Shown here: positions 35,693 to 48,269 of the stretch, piece by piece
Layout: the number at the start of each line of letters is the position of its first letter
How positions within the stretch are numbered: the first letter of the stretch is position 1
NCBI RefSeq assembly: GCF_024763615.1
Contig: NC_077222.1
Coordinates: 80,042,001 to 80,106,000, forward strand
Reading direction: 5' to 3'
Source of the DNA: Phlebotomus papatasi
Taxonomy: Eukaryota; Arthropoda; Insecta; Diptera; Psychodidae
DNA length: 64,000 bases
Translations under genes and position numbers: made by a program
Notes under the pieces: model-generated
Told to the model about the DNA's origin: nothing
Databases searched by the model: none
Seen by the model: the letters and a program-made list of their open reading frames with translations, nothing else

Positions 35693-35800
35693 AGGGGATC
35701 TCAGTGGCTCAATAGGTAAGACCATTGAGTCCTGAGCTGAGTGGATGAGACCTCTAACTCTACTCTTATAATTATGAGTTGTAGTCTTGTTTGTTGCAAA
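35693..35800 (+). repeat. tRNA-derived (SINE-like) fragment
   Basis: Good A box TGGCTCAATAGG (35706-35717) after GGATCTCAG; the B box is degraded (ATGAGTTGTAGTC near 35774). Not foldable as a tRNA by eye. Confidence 0.35.
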
Positions 35801-36171
35801 CAACTGAATGTTTAGAAAAAGATATTTTTCAATTGGAATAAAACGCAATAAAAATGCACTGCCTCTGCCAAAAAAATATTCCGGGATCATGGAAAAACTA
35901 TCTACACTGCGAGGAAGGTGCTCTCCTTATCGGTCTATAAATGGACTTAGGAAATTCATATAACAGGGCATACAACAACAATATAACATATAAATACGAT
36001 TACATTGTAACAACTATCCCGATACGATTAATGATAATACCGGATTCGGACAGCACAAAATTCTCTAGCTTAGTTATGTAAAAATAAAAAAAAAGATCCT
36101 TAAAATCGTCACTAATATCGCTGCTGTGCCATATTATTTAACTAACTTCGTTTTAAAATTTCCTTTATATA

Positions 36172-36422
36172 CACTGAGAAAAAAAGAGGGTGCGATTAAC
36201 TTTTTTCCTCGTAACTTTAACACTTTTTAGTTGTAAAAATATATCAACTTTTTTAATGTTAATTTTACACCTTTTTAAATGTTAAATTAACATGAAAAAA
36301 GTTTACTTTAACCCATAATACACCTAAAAAGCATAATATTTACACCGATTTCGGATAAATAATGAAGGGTAAAATTAACATTTCTGGAATGTTATTTTAA
36401 CTTTTTCTGATTTCTCTCATTG
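36172..36422. mobile_element. CACTGAG MITE, copy 3 (best preserved)
   Basis: CACTGAGAAAAAAAGAGGG at the left and CTTTTTCTGATTTCTCTCAT-TG at the right, with the same interior as copies 1 and 2. It abuts the next element directly. Confidence 0.88.
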
Positions 36423-36637
36423 TAGGGGATACTGGGGCAACACCGACCAAGGGGTAGCACCCAACACTATGATTTTTTTTTTAATATTAGACTTCAAAGG
36501 ACGAAACCTGTATGAATTCATAGATACCATATGGATGCTTGTCCACTGAAGACATGATCGTCATAGTCCGTGTAGTTTAGTAATAAGAATCAGTATTCTG
36601 TGCTACCCCATGTTTAGTAATGTTCCAGTTTCTCCTA
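36423..36637. mobile_element. TAGGGG-type TIR element, 215 bp
   Basis: Left TAGGGGATACTGGGGCAACA; right, reverse-complemented, TAGGAGAAACTGGAACATTA. Inner GGGGTAGCAC motifs are also inverted (36452 and 36602). Adjacent to the CACTGAG MITE at a shared TA. Confidence 0.75.
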
Positions 36638-37400
36638 CTAATTTTTAAATGAAAAATAATCTCTTTGTGAACTAGGCAATAATTTTAAAATGAAAGTGAG
36701 CAAAAAATTATTAATTTGAAATTATAAATTGATAAAAAGTTGCTAAACATCGTATGCAAATACGTATTATGACAACTTCATCATTCGAGAAGCAATATTG
36801 TAGATGTTGCAATTGATAATGAGATAAAAGCCTCGATAACGTGTTAATTTGCCATATTCTCTTTTAACTTTCCTTAGTACCAATATTTTTCCCAAAGCTC
36901 GTAACGACCAAAGATAAGAGTGAATTTTTATGTGGTCAAGAGCACTTTTATGTTTTATTATTGCTTTGTAATATTTAATGGGGAGGCAAAAAGATGCTGG
37001 AGAAGACAAAAAAAATTCTATCCAATATTTTGCGCCACCGTCAGTTACGCAATTACCAATAAAGTATGTGAATTAATGTGATGGAGACTCATTAAATAAG
37101 TATGAGAGAAAATTAATTAAATGTGGGCCACGGCAGGTGAATTTGATGCTATATCAGATATATTGAGAGGTTCTCACGTGATTATTATGTTATTAATGGG
37201 AGATGATGAAGAGCAGTGAAAAAAAAGTTTTCTAACCAAGGAGGGAGTGGAAAAAATACATAAGAAAATTGTGTAATTCGCATTTTTTTTTGTAATAAAA
37301 GTGACTATACGGGATTAATCTTTTTCTCTGAACACTCTTATGGTTTTTTTTACCAATACTTTCGCTTTTTAATGGTTATTGCAAAGTTTTCGGAAATTAC

Positions 37401-37671
37401 CTCAGCCTGTGCCTCGCCCCATGCTGACCAAATTTTTAAGATTTTTGTACGTCCATCGAGGATTTGCTCGACTCTTCGCCATCGTTCTGTAATGACATAG
37501 TCTTTCGCTCGGTCTGAGATACCCTCATCCTGAATTAGTGCCTCTACCAAATCAGCAGCTGTAGTGTGATCTGTCACTCCTGAAATCCATCTCTGTTCTC
37601 CTCGTACCCAGACAGGTATCTCATCAGTGCTCTCCGAAGACGATGTCTCATTTTCATCTGTATCTTGGTAT
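37401..37671 (-). CDS. meru: RASSF9/10-like protein (meru type): Ras-association domain exon
   Basis: 90 codons after one base that completes a split codon. It opens with an acidic/Ser-rich segment (YQDTDENETSSSESTDE), then the N-terminal RA domain: EIPVWVRGEQRWISGVTDHT, TAADLVEALIQDE, YVITERWRRVEQILDGRTKI and LKIWSAWGEAQAE. The spacing and residues match RASSF9/10 (V-W-V...G-L-T-x-x-T-T...V-I-E-K-W-R-x-x-E-R-x-L...K-I-L-x-L-W-x-A-W-G). The acceptor is CTTTTCCAG (ends 37672); the donor is GAG|GTAATT (from 37400). A later GT at TATTG|GTAAAA would give a frame hitting a stop and is rejected. Together the three exons give about 575 residues. No ATG lies in frame, so an upstream coding exon is needed. 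Confidence 0.93.
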
Positions 37672-37794
37672 CTGGAAAAGTGCAAGAGGGAGAGTCAAAC
37701 ATGAGTTTTCCATATTAATTGAAATTTTCTGTTTGACTACATGACGCGGAATCAATTAGAAACGTGATCTAGATTCATATCATGTCCAATTCAC

Positions 37795-37973
37795 CTGTGC
37801 TCAGATATATTATGTACAATGTATGAGTAAATTGGATAGAAAATGTTGCATAACTCACGACACAAATCAAACTCAAGCATCACCAAATACTCATTTATAT
37901 GTCTGTCACCCCTTGCATACATTAGACACAAAATGATAATTTTCCATTTCCAACAATATACTAAACTCAACAT
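37795..37973 (-). CDS. Candidate first coding exon of the RASSF9/10 gene
   Basis: An ATG at 37973 opens 59 codons without a stop to a donor CACAG|GTGAAT (37794). It ends in phase 2, exactly what the RA exon needs, and the implied intron (37672-37794) is 123 bp with a TCTCCCTCTTGCACTTTTCCAG-type acceptor tract. Against it: the peptide (NEYLVMLEFDLCRELCNIF, PIYSYIVHNISEH) is hydrophobic and AT-codon-rich, unlike the acidic leader that follows. It could be a chance frame. Confidence 0.25.
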
Positions 37974-38735
37974 TATAGTTTAGATATTGCCTTATCATTT
38001 ACCATTTTAATTACCATTTTGAAAATTATTTATATCAGTATGTTGCAATTAAAATTATTTCCAATGTCTCGCTAGTACGTATTTACCTTTTCAAATTATA
38101 AATTAAAATATTTCCAATGTCATTACATTTTGAAAAGAATTTTATAGCTTGATTTCGCAATATTTTTATCAAGAAAAATTTTAAATGATGTAGTAATTTA
38201 TGGTGCTATTTCTATGAAAAATGAGCATGTTTTTTTTAGCACATAAGTGTTCTCAAGCTCTTCTACATAATTCTCTTTTTTTTCCATTTTTTCCATATTG
38301 GTTGCTGTCACGACTCTTTGGTGGTTTTAGAACACGGTAAAGACTATGGGAAAAAGAGTTTAGCCAAGAACCAAGCCAAAGAAAAGTCGGTAAGGCAGAA
38401 GCACTTGAGAACAGTAAAGTGCTAAAAAAACATGTTCATTTCACATTGGAATAGCATCATTACCCGGCTTCAATTACAAAAGGTTAAAGTTTAAAGCTTT
38501 ATTAACATGCAAATCTTGTTCGAAATATTCAAAGAGAGGGCAACTAAAGTTAGATTTTGATTCGAAATCTTCATTTCGAAATAAAGGTCCTCAGTTGAGC
38601 TTTAGCTCGTTTTACTTTCGCCAATTTGAAGTTTGAAATGGATCGAAATAGAACACAATGTGCTGCAGATTTTCTATTTTAGCCAAGACTCACTTGGAGG
38701 GAAAATATGTATATCTGAGGAACGAACCAGTCTTT
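37974..38735. other. No gene seen
   Basis: AT-rich. An inverted pair surrounds about 38220-38430: ATGAGCATGTTTTTTTTAGC then ACATAAGTGTTCTCAAG-CTTCT at the left, and AGAAGCACTTGAGAACAGTA then AAAAAAACATGTTCAT at the right. This is probably another small foldback repeat. Confidence 0.5.
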
Positions 38736-39522
38736 AAAATACCCGTCAAATAATTTCGTCAGATATCTTTAAAATTTCTGCAGAAAATATCTACACCTCT
38801 GCCGAAAATCTGCCGATAAATCTGTAGATATTCCTACGAATTTTATTTGGACTTGGGACAAAATTCATCAGAAATTTTTGCAGATTTTCTGAAGAATCCT
38901 GGTGCATACTCTGACAAATTTCTGTAGATATTTTGCCGATTTTCTGTAGATTTTTTTCTACATTCCAGACTTTCCAGACAGCTGTGTCTGAAAAGATGGA
39001 ATATTTTTCACTGAAATTTCCAAAATTCAATAGAGTTATTCTTGGTGATATCACAGTGTTTATATAAGATAAAGAATTTTGCGACGCCGTGTTATAAGTA
39101 GAGAATAGTGAAGTGAAAACTTTAAGCAAAATGTCGACCTAAATTTCGTGTTTTTGTATCATTCCATAGGCAATTTTTAAGAAATTAGTATTTTTGCTCG
39201 CATTTTTTTATTTATCTAAAATGTTTAATCGGTAATGCTTGTTAAACAGAACATACCATTTTCTTTGTAACTTCTACAGTTTCTTGATAAATCAACAATA
39301 TTTTTTTGAGGCAATGGAGACTATGCAGATTTACTATGCAGAAATTCTACCGAGAATCTGTAGATTTTCATCAGAATTTCTGCCGAAAATCTACAGATTT
39401 TCTATGCAGAAATTCTGCCCAAAATCTACAGATTTTCTCTGAATGTACTAGAATATACAGTTACAATTCAAAAAACCTTCGAGTAATATCGGCAGGTAGA
39501 GTAATGATTTAACGGGTATTTT
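38736..39522. mobile_element. 787-bp TIR element with CTGCAGAAAT-type units
   Basis: Left AAAATACCCGTCAAATAATT, right (reverse complement) AAAATACCCGTTAAATCATT. Next to each end are repeats of TCTGCCGAAAATCTRYAGA (left, inverted) and AGAAATTCTGCCGAAAATCT (right), so the subterminal regions are themselves repeat arrays. No ORF of note. Confidence 0.8.
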
Positions 39523-41987
39523 GGTGTATGTAGTATAGCGCAAAGAGGTACATTTCGAAATTCCCTCGTACAGAAGACATCTATTTGCATAATTTATAAC
39601 AATTTTAAAATTGATTTAAAAACTTGCGACGATTAGCCCTATATAAATACAGTTTTGTATATAAATACAATTGATATTGTATAAAAAATTCGCAAAATTC
39701 TCACAATTTGCGTTATATATTACAACTGATTGAACATTTTGTCTCACTTTTTAGTGAATCATATTATGGTTATGCAATTTGATATAATTTTCAGTGTGGT
39801 TGACAGTAAAGTTAAATTGTATTAATTTAAATTTTCAGCTTTTGAGATTATATCATATTTCCACGCGCCTTTATTGGTTTTGTTTTTGTAACATTTATCC
39901 ATAAAAAGAAACAATAAATGTAATTTTAAACTAACGAATTTAACTATTTTTATTATTTCTTTTTTTTAAATAAAAGTTTTATGTTTCGCACAACTTAAAA
40001 GTTAATAAATATATTGCAATATTATAAAATCTACTATAAACCATGTGGACTTAAAATGTGTAAAAAAATATAAGACACTATTTTTCCCAGATGAACGATG
40101 TTGTAAGAGTCAAAATGTACAAAAATAAGAGATCTTTTCAAAAGATTTTGTAGCCTTGATGCTCTTTTATGAGTGATTATTGACAATCACAAAGTATCTT
40201 GCTCTTTAGCCAAAAGTGTTAAGTAATACCACAAAAAAGACGAGACAGAGAAACTCTGTGTGATTTTTTTATAAAGCTCCTAACACATATTTATCACAGC
40301 TGTAGGTGGAATATTTGGAATTTCTGTGAAAAATTGCTCTGGTTTTTAAGCTTCTAATCTCACATTCTCCATGTAAATTCTGCAAAAAATACCTCCGCGT
40401 TAAAAAAGCATCGATTATGTATGATATTAAATTATTCACCTCACTAAACCAGACATTTTCTCTCGCTTAATACCCCATCTAATGCAATTTAAGTTCATAA
40501 ATAATTTTGTAGCACAATCACTGATCGCAATTCATTTCATTTGACATACATTTTCTCAGACAATTTACGAGTATCAACTGCCTGTGATTCACATATTTTA
40601 TAGAAACTTCTTTTTGCTCACGCATAAAAACTTCAAGCAACGCAATTTAAACTTCTTGAAGTCTGCCAATATAATCATATATTCGTTTTTTTTCTAATCT
40701 CGTTTCATTGAATACTTGTGAGTTAATTTCTTGTATTATTATGTGACGTTAATTATCAATTTAAGTGACTTAATTGTGATTACAAATCATTCGTTAGGGG
40801 CACCATTGGATTTCACTTGCCACTGCTATTAACACAAGAGCGTAAATTACAATTGCGACAATTTTATTATATCTGCCTTGATGTTCAATTTGCTACCCAG
40901 TTCAGGGCAATTATCCACAACATTGTCGAATAAGTACGCTCTTACATTGGTTCGCAATGAGGATTTATCCAGATTTACATTTTTCCCTTCTGTGCTTGTT
41001 AATCGATCGTAAATTTCACAATTCCTTCCGCTTTGGTACTTATAGGATTTATAAATATATGTGTAATGCTGAGAGCTTTTTCCCGCAGTCTAAAACTTTT
41101 CGCGTTGTTTTATTCATACAAAAAAAAGAGGAAGAAAAAAAAATATTTCACCAAATACATTTCGTATGAGCAATAAAATCTGGAAATAAAATAAATCCAT
41201 TAAATTCGAATACACTGAGCTAGGAAAAACTCACAAAGAAACAGAATATGTTGTGAGAAATAGGAAGAATTGGGTAGAATATTGATTTGAGGAGCTTTTT
41301 TTCAAATTTTCTATACAGTTGTATTTTATTTTATTCAGGAAAATTCACAGAAAGAAAATCATAAATAAAAATTGAAAACTTTTGATGTCTTATTTGTGAT
41401 TGTTAAAATGGCATTTGCCTATGAATTGATTATCCCTTCAATGGGAAAGAAAAAGCTTTGATGTAACATATAGATACAGGAAGAAGGCCAATCATGTCAA
41501 ATATAGGATCAATATCCTGCAACTTTATGGTATAATCGTCATAACAATATAACTGGCCCATTTCTATATCATCTCTGTGTTATATTTACGTACAAGTAAT
41601 AACTTCAGCGTATATTGGAAATATAATAACTATAGACATTAAAATTTATTTGAAAAGTGTTTATTATAACATATCTAATAGTTGTAATATGGTAAGGTGT
41701 TCCAATTTTGCCAAATGCTTTAATTCATAGTATTGATGTTATGTCTTTAAACTTAGATGACTATGAAATCATTCTTATTCATATTCATGTTCTTTAAGAG
41801 CATCATTCTTATTCGCACAGTCTCATAGAAAGTTTATTTGGACCTAGGATGATTAACTAACGGATGGAGCATTTTAATTCACAAATGGTATATTTTTCTT
41901 AAATTCTTTATAATTTTTAAGCTTTAGATTCCACAAAAATAAATTTAAAAGAACACGAAATGGTAGCCACATATACAGGGAATATAT
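39523..41987. other. No gene seen
   Basis: AT-rich DNA with no supported coding segment, TIR pair or RNA gene that I could find. Confidence 0.45.
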
Positions 41988-43819
41988 TAGGTGAGATTCT
42001 TAACAATCTTTAGGTGAGATTCTTAACAATCTCACCTACTATAATCCTAACAATATTTCATGTCCTCCGATCGCGCTCAAACTTGGCCAAAATGTGTTTC
42101 GCCACTTCCTGATCACGAATATATGGGGGGCTAAGTTACGTTCCCGGCCGGCCGGCCGGCCGGCCGTCCGGCCGTCCGGCCGCTCTTTGGAGCTTAATAG
42201 CTCCTAAACTAGAAAAGATATCGACTTGCGGTTTTCGGCAAAGGTTAAATATCGTATGAAAATTGCAACATGGTGCACTGACCCCCCACCCCCCACCCCT
42301 CCTTCCGCCATTTTGAAGACCCCCCTTTTTTTGTTTTCTCAATAGCTCCGGCCCTATGGCATCGATCGGGCTCAAATTTTAGTATGTTATAGCTGGGCCT
42401 TAGAGCTTTCCATCAGTACCAAACTTAAGGTCCCCCGACCCCCCTGACCCGAGCTATAAGGGTCCAAAAAAATTTTCTTAAAATGGCCATAACTCCGGTT
42501 CTAATTGTCAGAATTTAAAAAATGAGGGCTTTTTGGAAAGCTCTCGTGAAATGCCACTTCCTCTTCTAACATCGAAAGTTCATAAAACCACCGCTAGGGG
42601 CGCTATTATTAAAAAGAAAATTTTTAAATCTTAAAAGTTAAATAACTCAAAAATTCCTTATGCAATCGGGCTGAAATTTTAGTATGTTGTAGCCGTTGAT
42701 TATACCTATCAAACAAAAAAAACCTTAAGTCGATCCATAACCCCTGACCCGAGCTATAAGGGGTCAAAGTTCGAACATTGACCGGCCTCTATCTCCGGTT
42801 CTAATTAACATATCGACATAAATTTTACCTTTTTGGTTTCGTCTCGATGAGCACTTTCAGATGGAAGTTCAAAAAGTCACCACAGGTGGCGCTGTGATAG
42901 CGTCAAAATTCATCGAAATTCAAAGTCACTTTTCTCAAAACCGGCATTGTGCAAGTTAATGAAATTTTAGTATGTTGTAGTCCAGTCTAGGACGTTTCCA
43001 AAATGGTGCGTATGTGCGCTGTGGTTTCAATCGAACCGGAGATATGAGGGGTCAAAGTTCACAAAATTTAAAAAATCATATCTCCGGTTCTATGTGACCG
43101 ATTTTGATGAATGAGGGCTTAAACGAAAGATCTCACCAAATACTACAACTTTTTAGAACATTTGAACTTCGTGGGAGCAACACCAGGGGCGCCACAGTCA
43201 AAAAACGAATTTCAATATCACATAACCTCAATTATCTCGACTGTCGCTGAACCGATTTTGATGATTACTTCGACATAATTGTAGAGCACATTTGTCTCTA
43301 CATTTCGTCCATACATCATTTTCCGGTCAGACTACGCTATCACTCCGATTTTGCCGTTTAAGTGTGAAAAAATTGATTTTTCCCATAATAACGCTTTGAA
43401 ATCACTCAGATGCCAATTTGACTGCCTCTACTCCACCAAGACACTTAAAATTGGGTTTTAAATGGAAAGTCCCACAGAATACAACAATTCTTTGATATAG
43501 TTGAAGTTCAACAAATGACTACTTGGGGCACTCTGGATGAAAAAACGAGTTAAGAAACAAAAAACCTCGCTTATCTTGGCTTCTGAGTAATCGATGAGTT
43601 CAAGTTCTACGGCAAAATTATAGAGAACATTCTGGTCTACATTTCACCCATATAACACTTTTGTGTCAGTTCATCCAAATCCTTGATATTTTGGTTTAAA
43701 TACAAAATTTGTATAATTTCACGAATTTTATTCAAGATAACTGAATGGCGTCTCCCAACTTCAGCTCTAAATCGAATTTGCATGCACTCCGAGTTAGCTC
43801 ACGTTAAGAATCTCACCTA
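41988..43819. mobile_element. 1.83-kb TAGGTGAG TIR element with internal ~296-bp tandem modules
   Basis: Perfect 17-bp termini TAGGTGAGATTCTTAAC at 41988-42004 (and again at 42011-42027), inverted at 43803-43819. Inside, a module recurs three times: ATTTTAGTATGTTRTAG at about 42380, 42678 and 42972, ATCTCCGGTTCTA at about 42490, 42790 and 43075, and GGGCGC-type blocks at about 42598, 42888 and 43190. A GGCC microsatellite and C-rich runs lie near the left end. No ORF is long enough for a transposase. An older, split copy is at 1855-2725. Confidence 0.85.
42144..42182. repeat. (CCGG)n microsatellite
   Basis: GGCCGGCC/GGCCGTCC tetramer run inside the 1.83-kb element; a strikingly GC-pure island in AT-rich DNA. 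Confidence 0.9.
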
Positions 43820-43839
43820 CATAAGCCGGTTAGGATTAT

Positions 43840-46300
43840 CTGTCCCTTTTTATTGAATTTAAAATTTTACTGGTGTTACAGATAGAAAATTTGTCAGAAA
43901 AAATCAAAAAAATGCGAATTTAACGTTTTTTCATAAAGGTTTTAGGAACTATTGTCCTCGTGCATTATGAATTTTGTGCTAATAACATAACATTAGATAC
44001 TCTTTCATTTGGTAAAAGTTTTAAAATGATCGCATACCAAAACTAAAAAACCACTTAAGAAAAAATATACCACATTTTTGTACGAAAGTGCAGGATCTTT
44101 TCAAGTTCATTCGTAAAAAACCTCAAATTATACACAAAGTTTAAAATATAAAAAGTGAATTTAGAATATAAATTAAATTTACCAGTTAATTTATCGACTT
44201 ATAACTTCGATAGTTAACTTCGTTAACTATCAACTGATACCTAATTGGGTCGGATTTGTCAAGTATTCCAAAACTTTTAAAATAATATACACGACTTATA
44301 CTAAATGTTTGAAATATAAGAATATAAGCTCTCCGGATCCTTTCAACCTTTTACCTTAAAAATCATTCAGGAGGTAATTGGCATTACATGGATAAAATTT
44401 CCGGCTAGACTAACTCCAATTCAAAGTAATATTAACGTTGTACGATGCACTAAAAAGTCCAAATAAGCCTTTATGTTAATTGATTTTTTTAACAAACAAT
44501 TGAAATTCAGAATACTTGCAAATACGATTGTAAATTAAATTTTTGGGGAGAAAAAATCATAGCGCAGAGCAAATTGATCTCGGTGAAGTCAATAAAAAAA
44601 AATGGATATACACAATTCTTTGCCGCTCACCAAATTCAACTCACATTCCACGCATTTATTTTGATATTGAACTGATGGGATTGATTTTGAATTTATAAAA
44701 TAATAGTATATGTAAATAATAAAATGCCCGAGTTTTAGAGAGCACTTTGTAACACTTGTTGCAGCCAGTATAACTCATTTATCGCGCTCTTCAGTTTCAA
44801 CAACCTACAAAGAGATTAAAAAAAAAGTCGTAGTTTGTTGATCCGGAAGAGGCAATTCGTAAGGAATAAGAATCAAGTTTAAAATGTAATAGAATTGATT
44901 TTCAGACAAAAATTGCTTATCGGTTCATAACTAGCTCATAACCGATTCGAACCGATTTATAAATCACTCAAAACATTGCCCAAAATACCTTAGCAGCAAT
45001 ATAATTGAATTTCAGATAAAAATTAGTTATTGATTACCGGTGCATTACAAGTTCAAACCCGATTGAAATTGGCTCAAGGTTGTTAAAAATTCCAAGACCT
45101 TTCCAACGAACTCAAATACGATATCATACGATTGAGAAAAGCTCTCTCTAGAGCCTTTTAAATCTATAACTTAAAAAAACCGTTATTGGGAATGATTGAA
45201 CGGTATTTTTGTAGAAGGGCGAAATGTCTGCCTGGGCACGCCCCTGGTAAGTTGCCTGAAATTTGAAGGCACTTTCTCATACTTCGATTTAAATTTATAT
45301 GGGAATTTTTTTGCACTCGCGACCGTTACACTTAATAACAAGTAAGTGAGACGTTTTTCCGTATTATAAGATACCTTTTCATATGGAGGGATAAATATAC
45401 TAAATTTTTGTTTACATAAATTTTTTCCACGGAGCACTGTGAACTGAGTTCGAGATCAATTTAGGAATTGGCTTCAAATAGCTCCATATATAAAAATTAA
45501 CTTGCCACATGATTGTGCCTGGGTAATCTTTAAAACATATCCAAATATGAAAAAAAAATCGCACGACGCGTTTTCGAGCAATCCTAAAAAACATAGTTTT
45601 GGATGAGAAGGGAGGGTGGGGAAAACTGGGAGACATGTTAAGGATCCCAGGGTCGTCTTATGTGGGAGGTCCCTCGAAGGTCCAACCGTTTGAACCCTAG
45701 GCGTGGTAATGGCCGGACGAATAGACGTACAGACGGATAAACGACGTGATGTCGAAAAAACTCGAAACTTCAAATTTCCAAATTTCCACCAAAATACGAC
45801 CCCTTGGAGGGGTAAAGAGTCGAAATATATAACTCACAATTGAGGAATTAAAGCAAAAATCACGCTCCAATTGTCAACAAGTTGGTTGACTCCCAAATTT
45901 AACACCATGGGCTAACCAACTTTTATCTCCTTTTCTTAATTTTTAACATATTTTTATCCCCTGTGTAGTTATTTGACGGAATTTCTATAGCCGGGTTTGT
46001 CCACTTGATTTTCGTATTGTGCATAGCTACCTATTCATTGAGGATGTAAATCTCTGGAACTCTGGAACAAACATCCCGGAGAGAAGATATAACGGTTTAT
46101 CCAAAAAAATTTGACGTCCTTATATGCTTTTCCTATTTTTCTTTTTTTCTATTTTTGTTTGTCCTTTGTAAAACCGTTTTTAATCATGCTTCAGATGTGT
46201 CCATAACAACTTTAGAAAGAATTTCCGACCGTTTTACTCTTGAGGTCGGTCACCAACGCTAAGACGACCAAAAGTGTCCGCATTCTTATTTTATTCTTCA
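43840..46300. other. No gene; ACCGATT-rich and other dispersed repeats
   Basis: 44900-45180 repeats ACCGATT and GGTTCATAAC-type motifs. 45480-45790 resembles 7890-8290. Minus frames here are coloured by a C/T-rich repeat and lack gene structure. Confidence 0.45.
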
Positions 46301-46301
46301 T

Positions 46302-46936
46302 TAAGGGGTTATGTGGGTTACACATACTTAAAAAAAAACAGCATATTGTCTTTACATCTTTTTTGAGCATTATAAAAAATATTTAATTCGAGCTCTTGAA
46401 AATATTAAAGAATAACTTTTTAACTATATATTTTCTGAAATTTTCATTAAGAATTTTAAAAATACAGCCGTTTTAACATGATTTTTGGAGACGGTTGTTT
46501 GTGAAAAACATACTTTTCGGTGAACAAGATTTCTCATGGTGTATTTATTCGTCTGACGTCAAAAAAACCAAATATTTCTAGTTAGCTTATAAGTTATATT
46601 TGTCTGTATAAAATACTGTCAAAAATCCAAATTTCTATAAAAGGAAATGTATACGAGTTTAACTCATCAGCTAGCGGAAAATATTCAGTTTTTAACAACA
46701 GATGAATATAGACTTTGAAAAATCTTGTCCACGGAGAAGTATGTTTTTTAAAAGCGATCTCCGAAATCAGGCCCCAACGGCTGAATTTTAAAGATTTTTA
46801 AATGAAAATTTCAGGTAATATAGTTCAAATGTTGTGCTTTTATATACTTAAGAACCTAAATTGAAATAAAAGTTTATTATGTTAGAAAAAAATAGAGACA
46901 ATTGTGTTTTCCAGTCTAGACTTACCTAACCCCTTA
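46302..46936. mobile_element. 635-bp foldback TIR element (TAAGGGGTTA)
   Basis: The ends TAAGGGGTTATGTGGGT and, reverse-complemented, TAAGGGGTTAGGTAAGT are inverted. Deeper inverted pairs include AAAACATACTTTTCGGTGAA / AAACATACTTCTCCGTGGAC and GAACAAGATT / GGACAAGATT, so nearly the whole element is one long diverged palindrome. Confidence 0.8.
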
Positions 46937-47269
46937 TTCTCTGTGTCTATCAAATTTTCTTTCAAAAGCTACTAGCTCAATATGATTTAAGTTTATATTG
47001 AAAATTGAGATTATATTGCAGGAACCAGCAATATATTGACAATTGTTGAACTGTTTGTCAATGAAACCTTTGATTATCAATAGAATAGAACGAACTTTGC
47101 CTATATCTCTTATTTCTGTACAGTTCATGGAAGTTGGAATGAAAGATGAAGATGTACTTCACAAATTCATCCCATTCACATTCACTCTCAGTTAGCTGAG
47201 ATTCTTTATAATCTTTCTATCTTTGAATACGACCAAAAGGAGATCGAGACTTGTGCAAACTTTAATATG

Positions 47270-47311
47270 TCGTTTGCCACTCCAAACACTAGTAGAGTGC
47301 ATGGCAAACGA
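47270..47311. other. Short perfect hairpin
   Basis: TCGTTTGCCA and TGGCAAACGA (10 bp) flank a loop, with an extra CTC/GAG pairing next to it. It lies in a comparatively repeat-free area (47.15-48.2 kb). Too small for a microRNA precursor; could be a dyad protein-binding site or chance. Confidence 0.35.
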
Positions 47312-48269
47312 ATGAAGAGATACATGCGAGAGATATGTATGTACCTTTGTGGGATTTTCTCATGCAATGTATATATATGGCAGTGACATATCATAGAGCA
47401 AAGAGATTCCACACTGTCTCTCAAGTCTTTTATGGTAGAACGTAAATTAATATTTTATGAATGAACATTTTTATTTTTCTTCACATTTTCCTATCATTGC
47501 CATTATTGGTCAATTGTTTCATTTCTCCTCGTAAATTACATGAATATTCTTAAATGGTGTCGCTAATTGACAAATTGAGACATTAATTGTTAAGTTGTTA
47601 AGTTTTATCTTGCAATACCATATTAACTAAGAGAAATTTCTAATTTCTCTTAGGAATTTTCACTTCTCGCAAATGAACCTTTCAACCTCAATCGCCAATA
47701 TTCTAATTAACACTTCTCAAGTTTGAAGTGTTATTCCACATGATGCAAATGTACTGTTCTATTTTATTGCTCTCCTAACAATATAATCATAACAAAGTGT
47801 CAGAGATGAAAAGTCTGTAAACAATAAAAGTTTATGAGGAGAGTTAGGTGAAAAGGTATGCTATCATCGCCTTCATATCTTCATATCGCATAATAAATTG
47901 AATGCAAATAACATGAAACACTACAAAATATCTCATCAGGGTAATTTGTACGCCCGAGATAGAACCTTATGTGGTAAGACTCACTTCACATTTATCACTA
48001 TATTTCCGTATATATGCAATTGAAATTGTAAAACCCTATTTGTTTTTCATTCAAATATCTATACTTATGACAATATAAAATACAATTTCTATATTGTATG
48101 AAAATGTTCATAATAATCAACACTTCTTCTCTTCTGTATATCACACATTTTATACACCATATAAGACAGAAATTATCTTGATATAAAATAACAATATTTA
48201 TTATATTTTCTAAATTATACATGCATTTTCAAGACACATAAATAGAAATAAAGTAGAGTGACAGTCGAA

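Larger units (their letters stand above)
24199..37400 (-). other. RASSF9/10 intron, 13.2 kb
   Basis: Joins E-A-Q-A-E to V-K-L-T-L in phase 0 (donor GAG|GTAATT, acceptor TTTTCAG). It contains at least nine mobile elements, listed separately. The stretches 24200-25460, 26650-29050, 29950-32540, 33610-35170 and 36640-37400 hold no supported gene. 27240-28070 is comparatively repeat-poor and could hold regulatory DNA. 28240-28440 has a TE-like GTCTGTCTGTCTGGCCGTCC tract. Confidence 0.85.

Noticed and set aside
37350..37400. Extension of the RASSF9/10 RA exon to a later donor TATTG|GTAAAA
   Set aside because: It would leave phase 2 and produce a stop on joining the next exon; the earlier donor GAG|GTAATT gives E-V-K-L-T-L, matching the RA-domain pattern.
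45474..45773. 99-codon minus frame
   Set aside because: Resembles another frame near 7.9 kb because both are copies of one decayed repeat; no gene structure.
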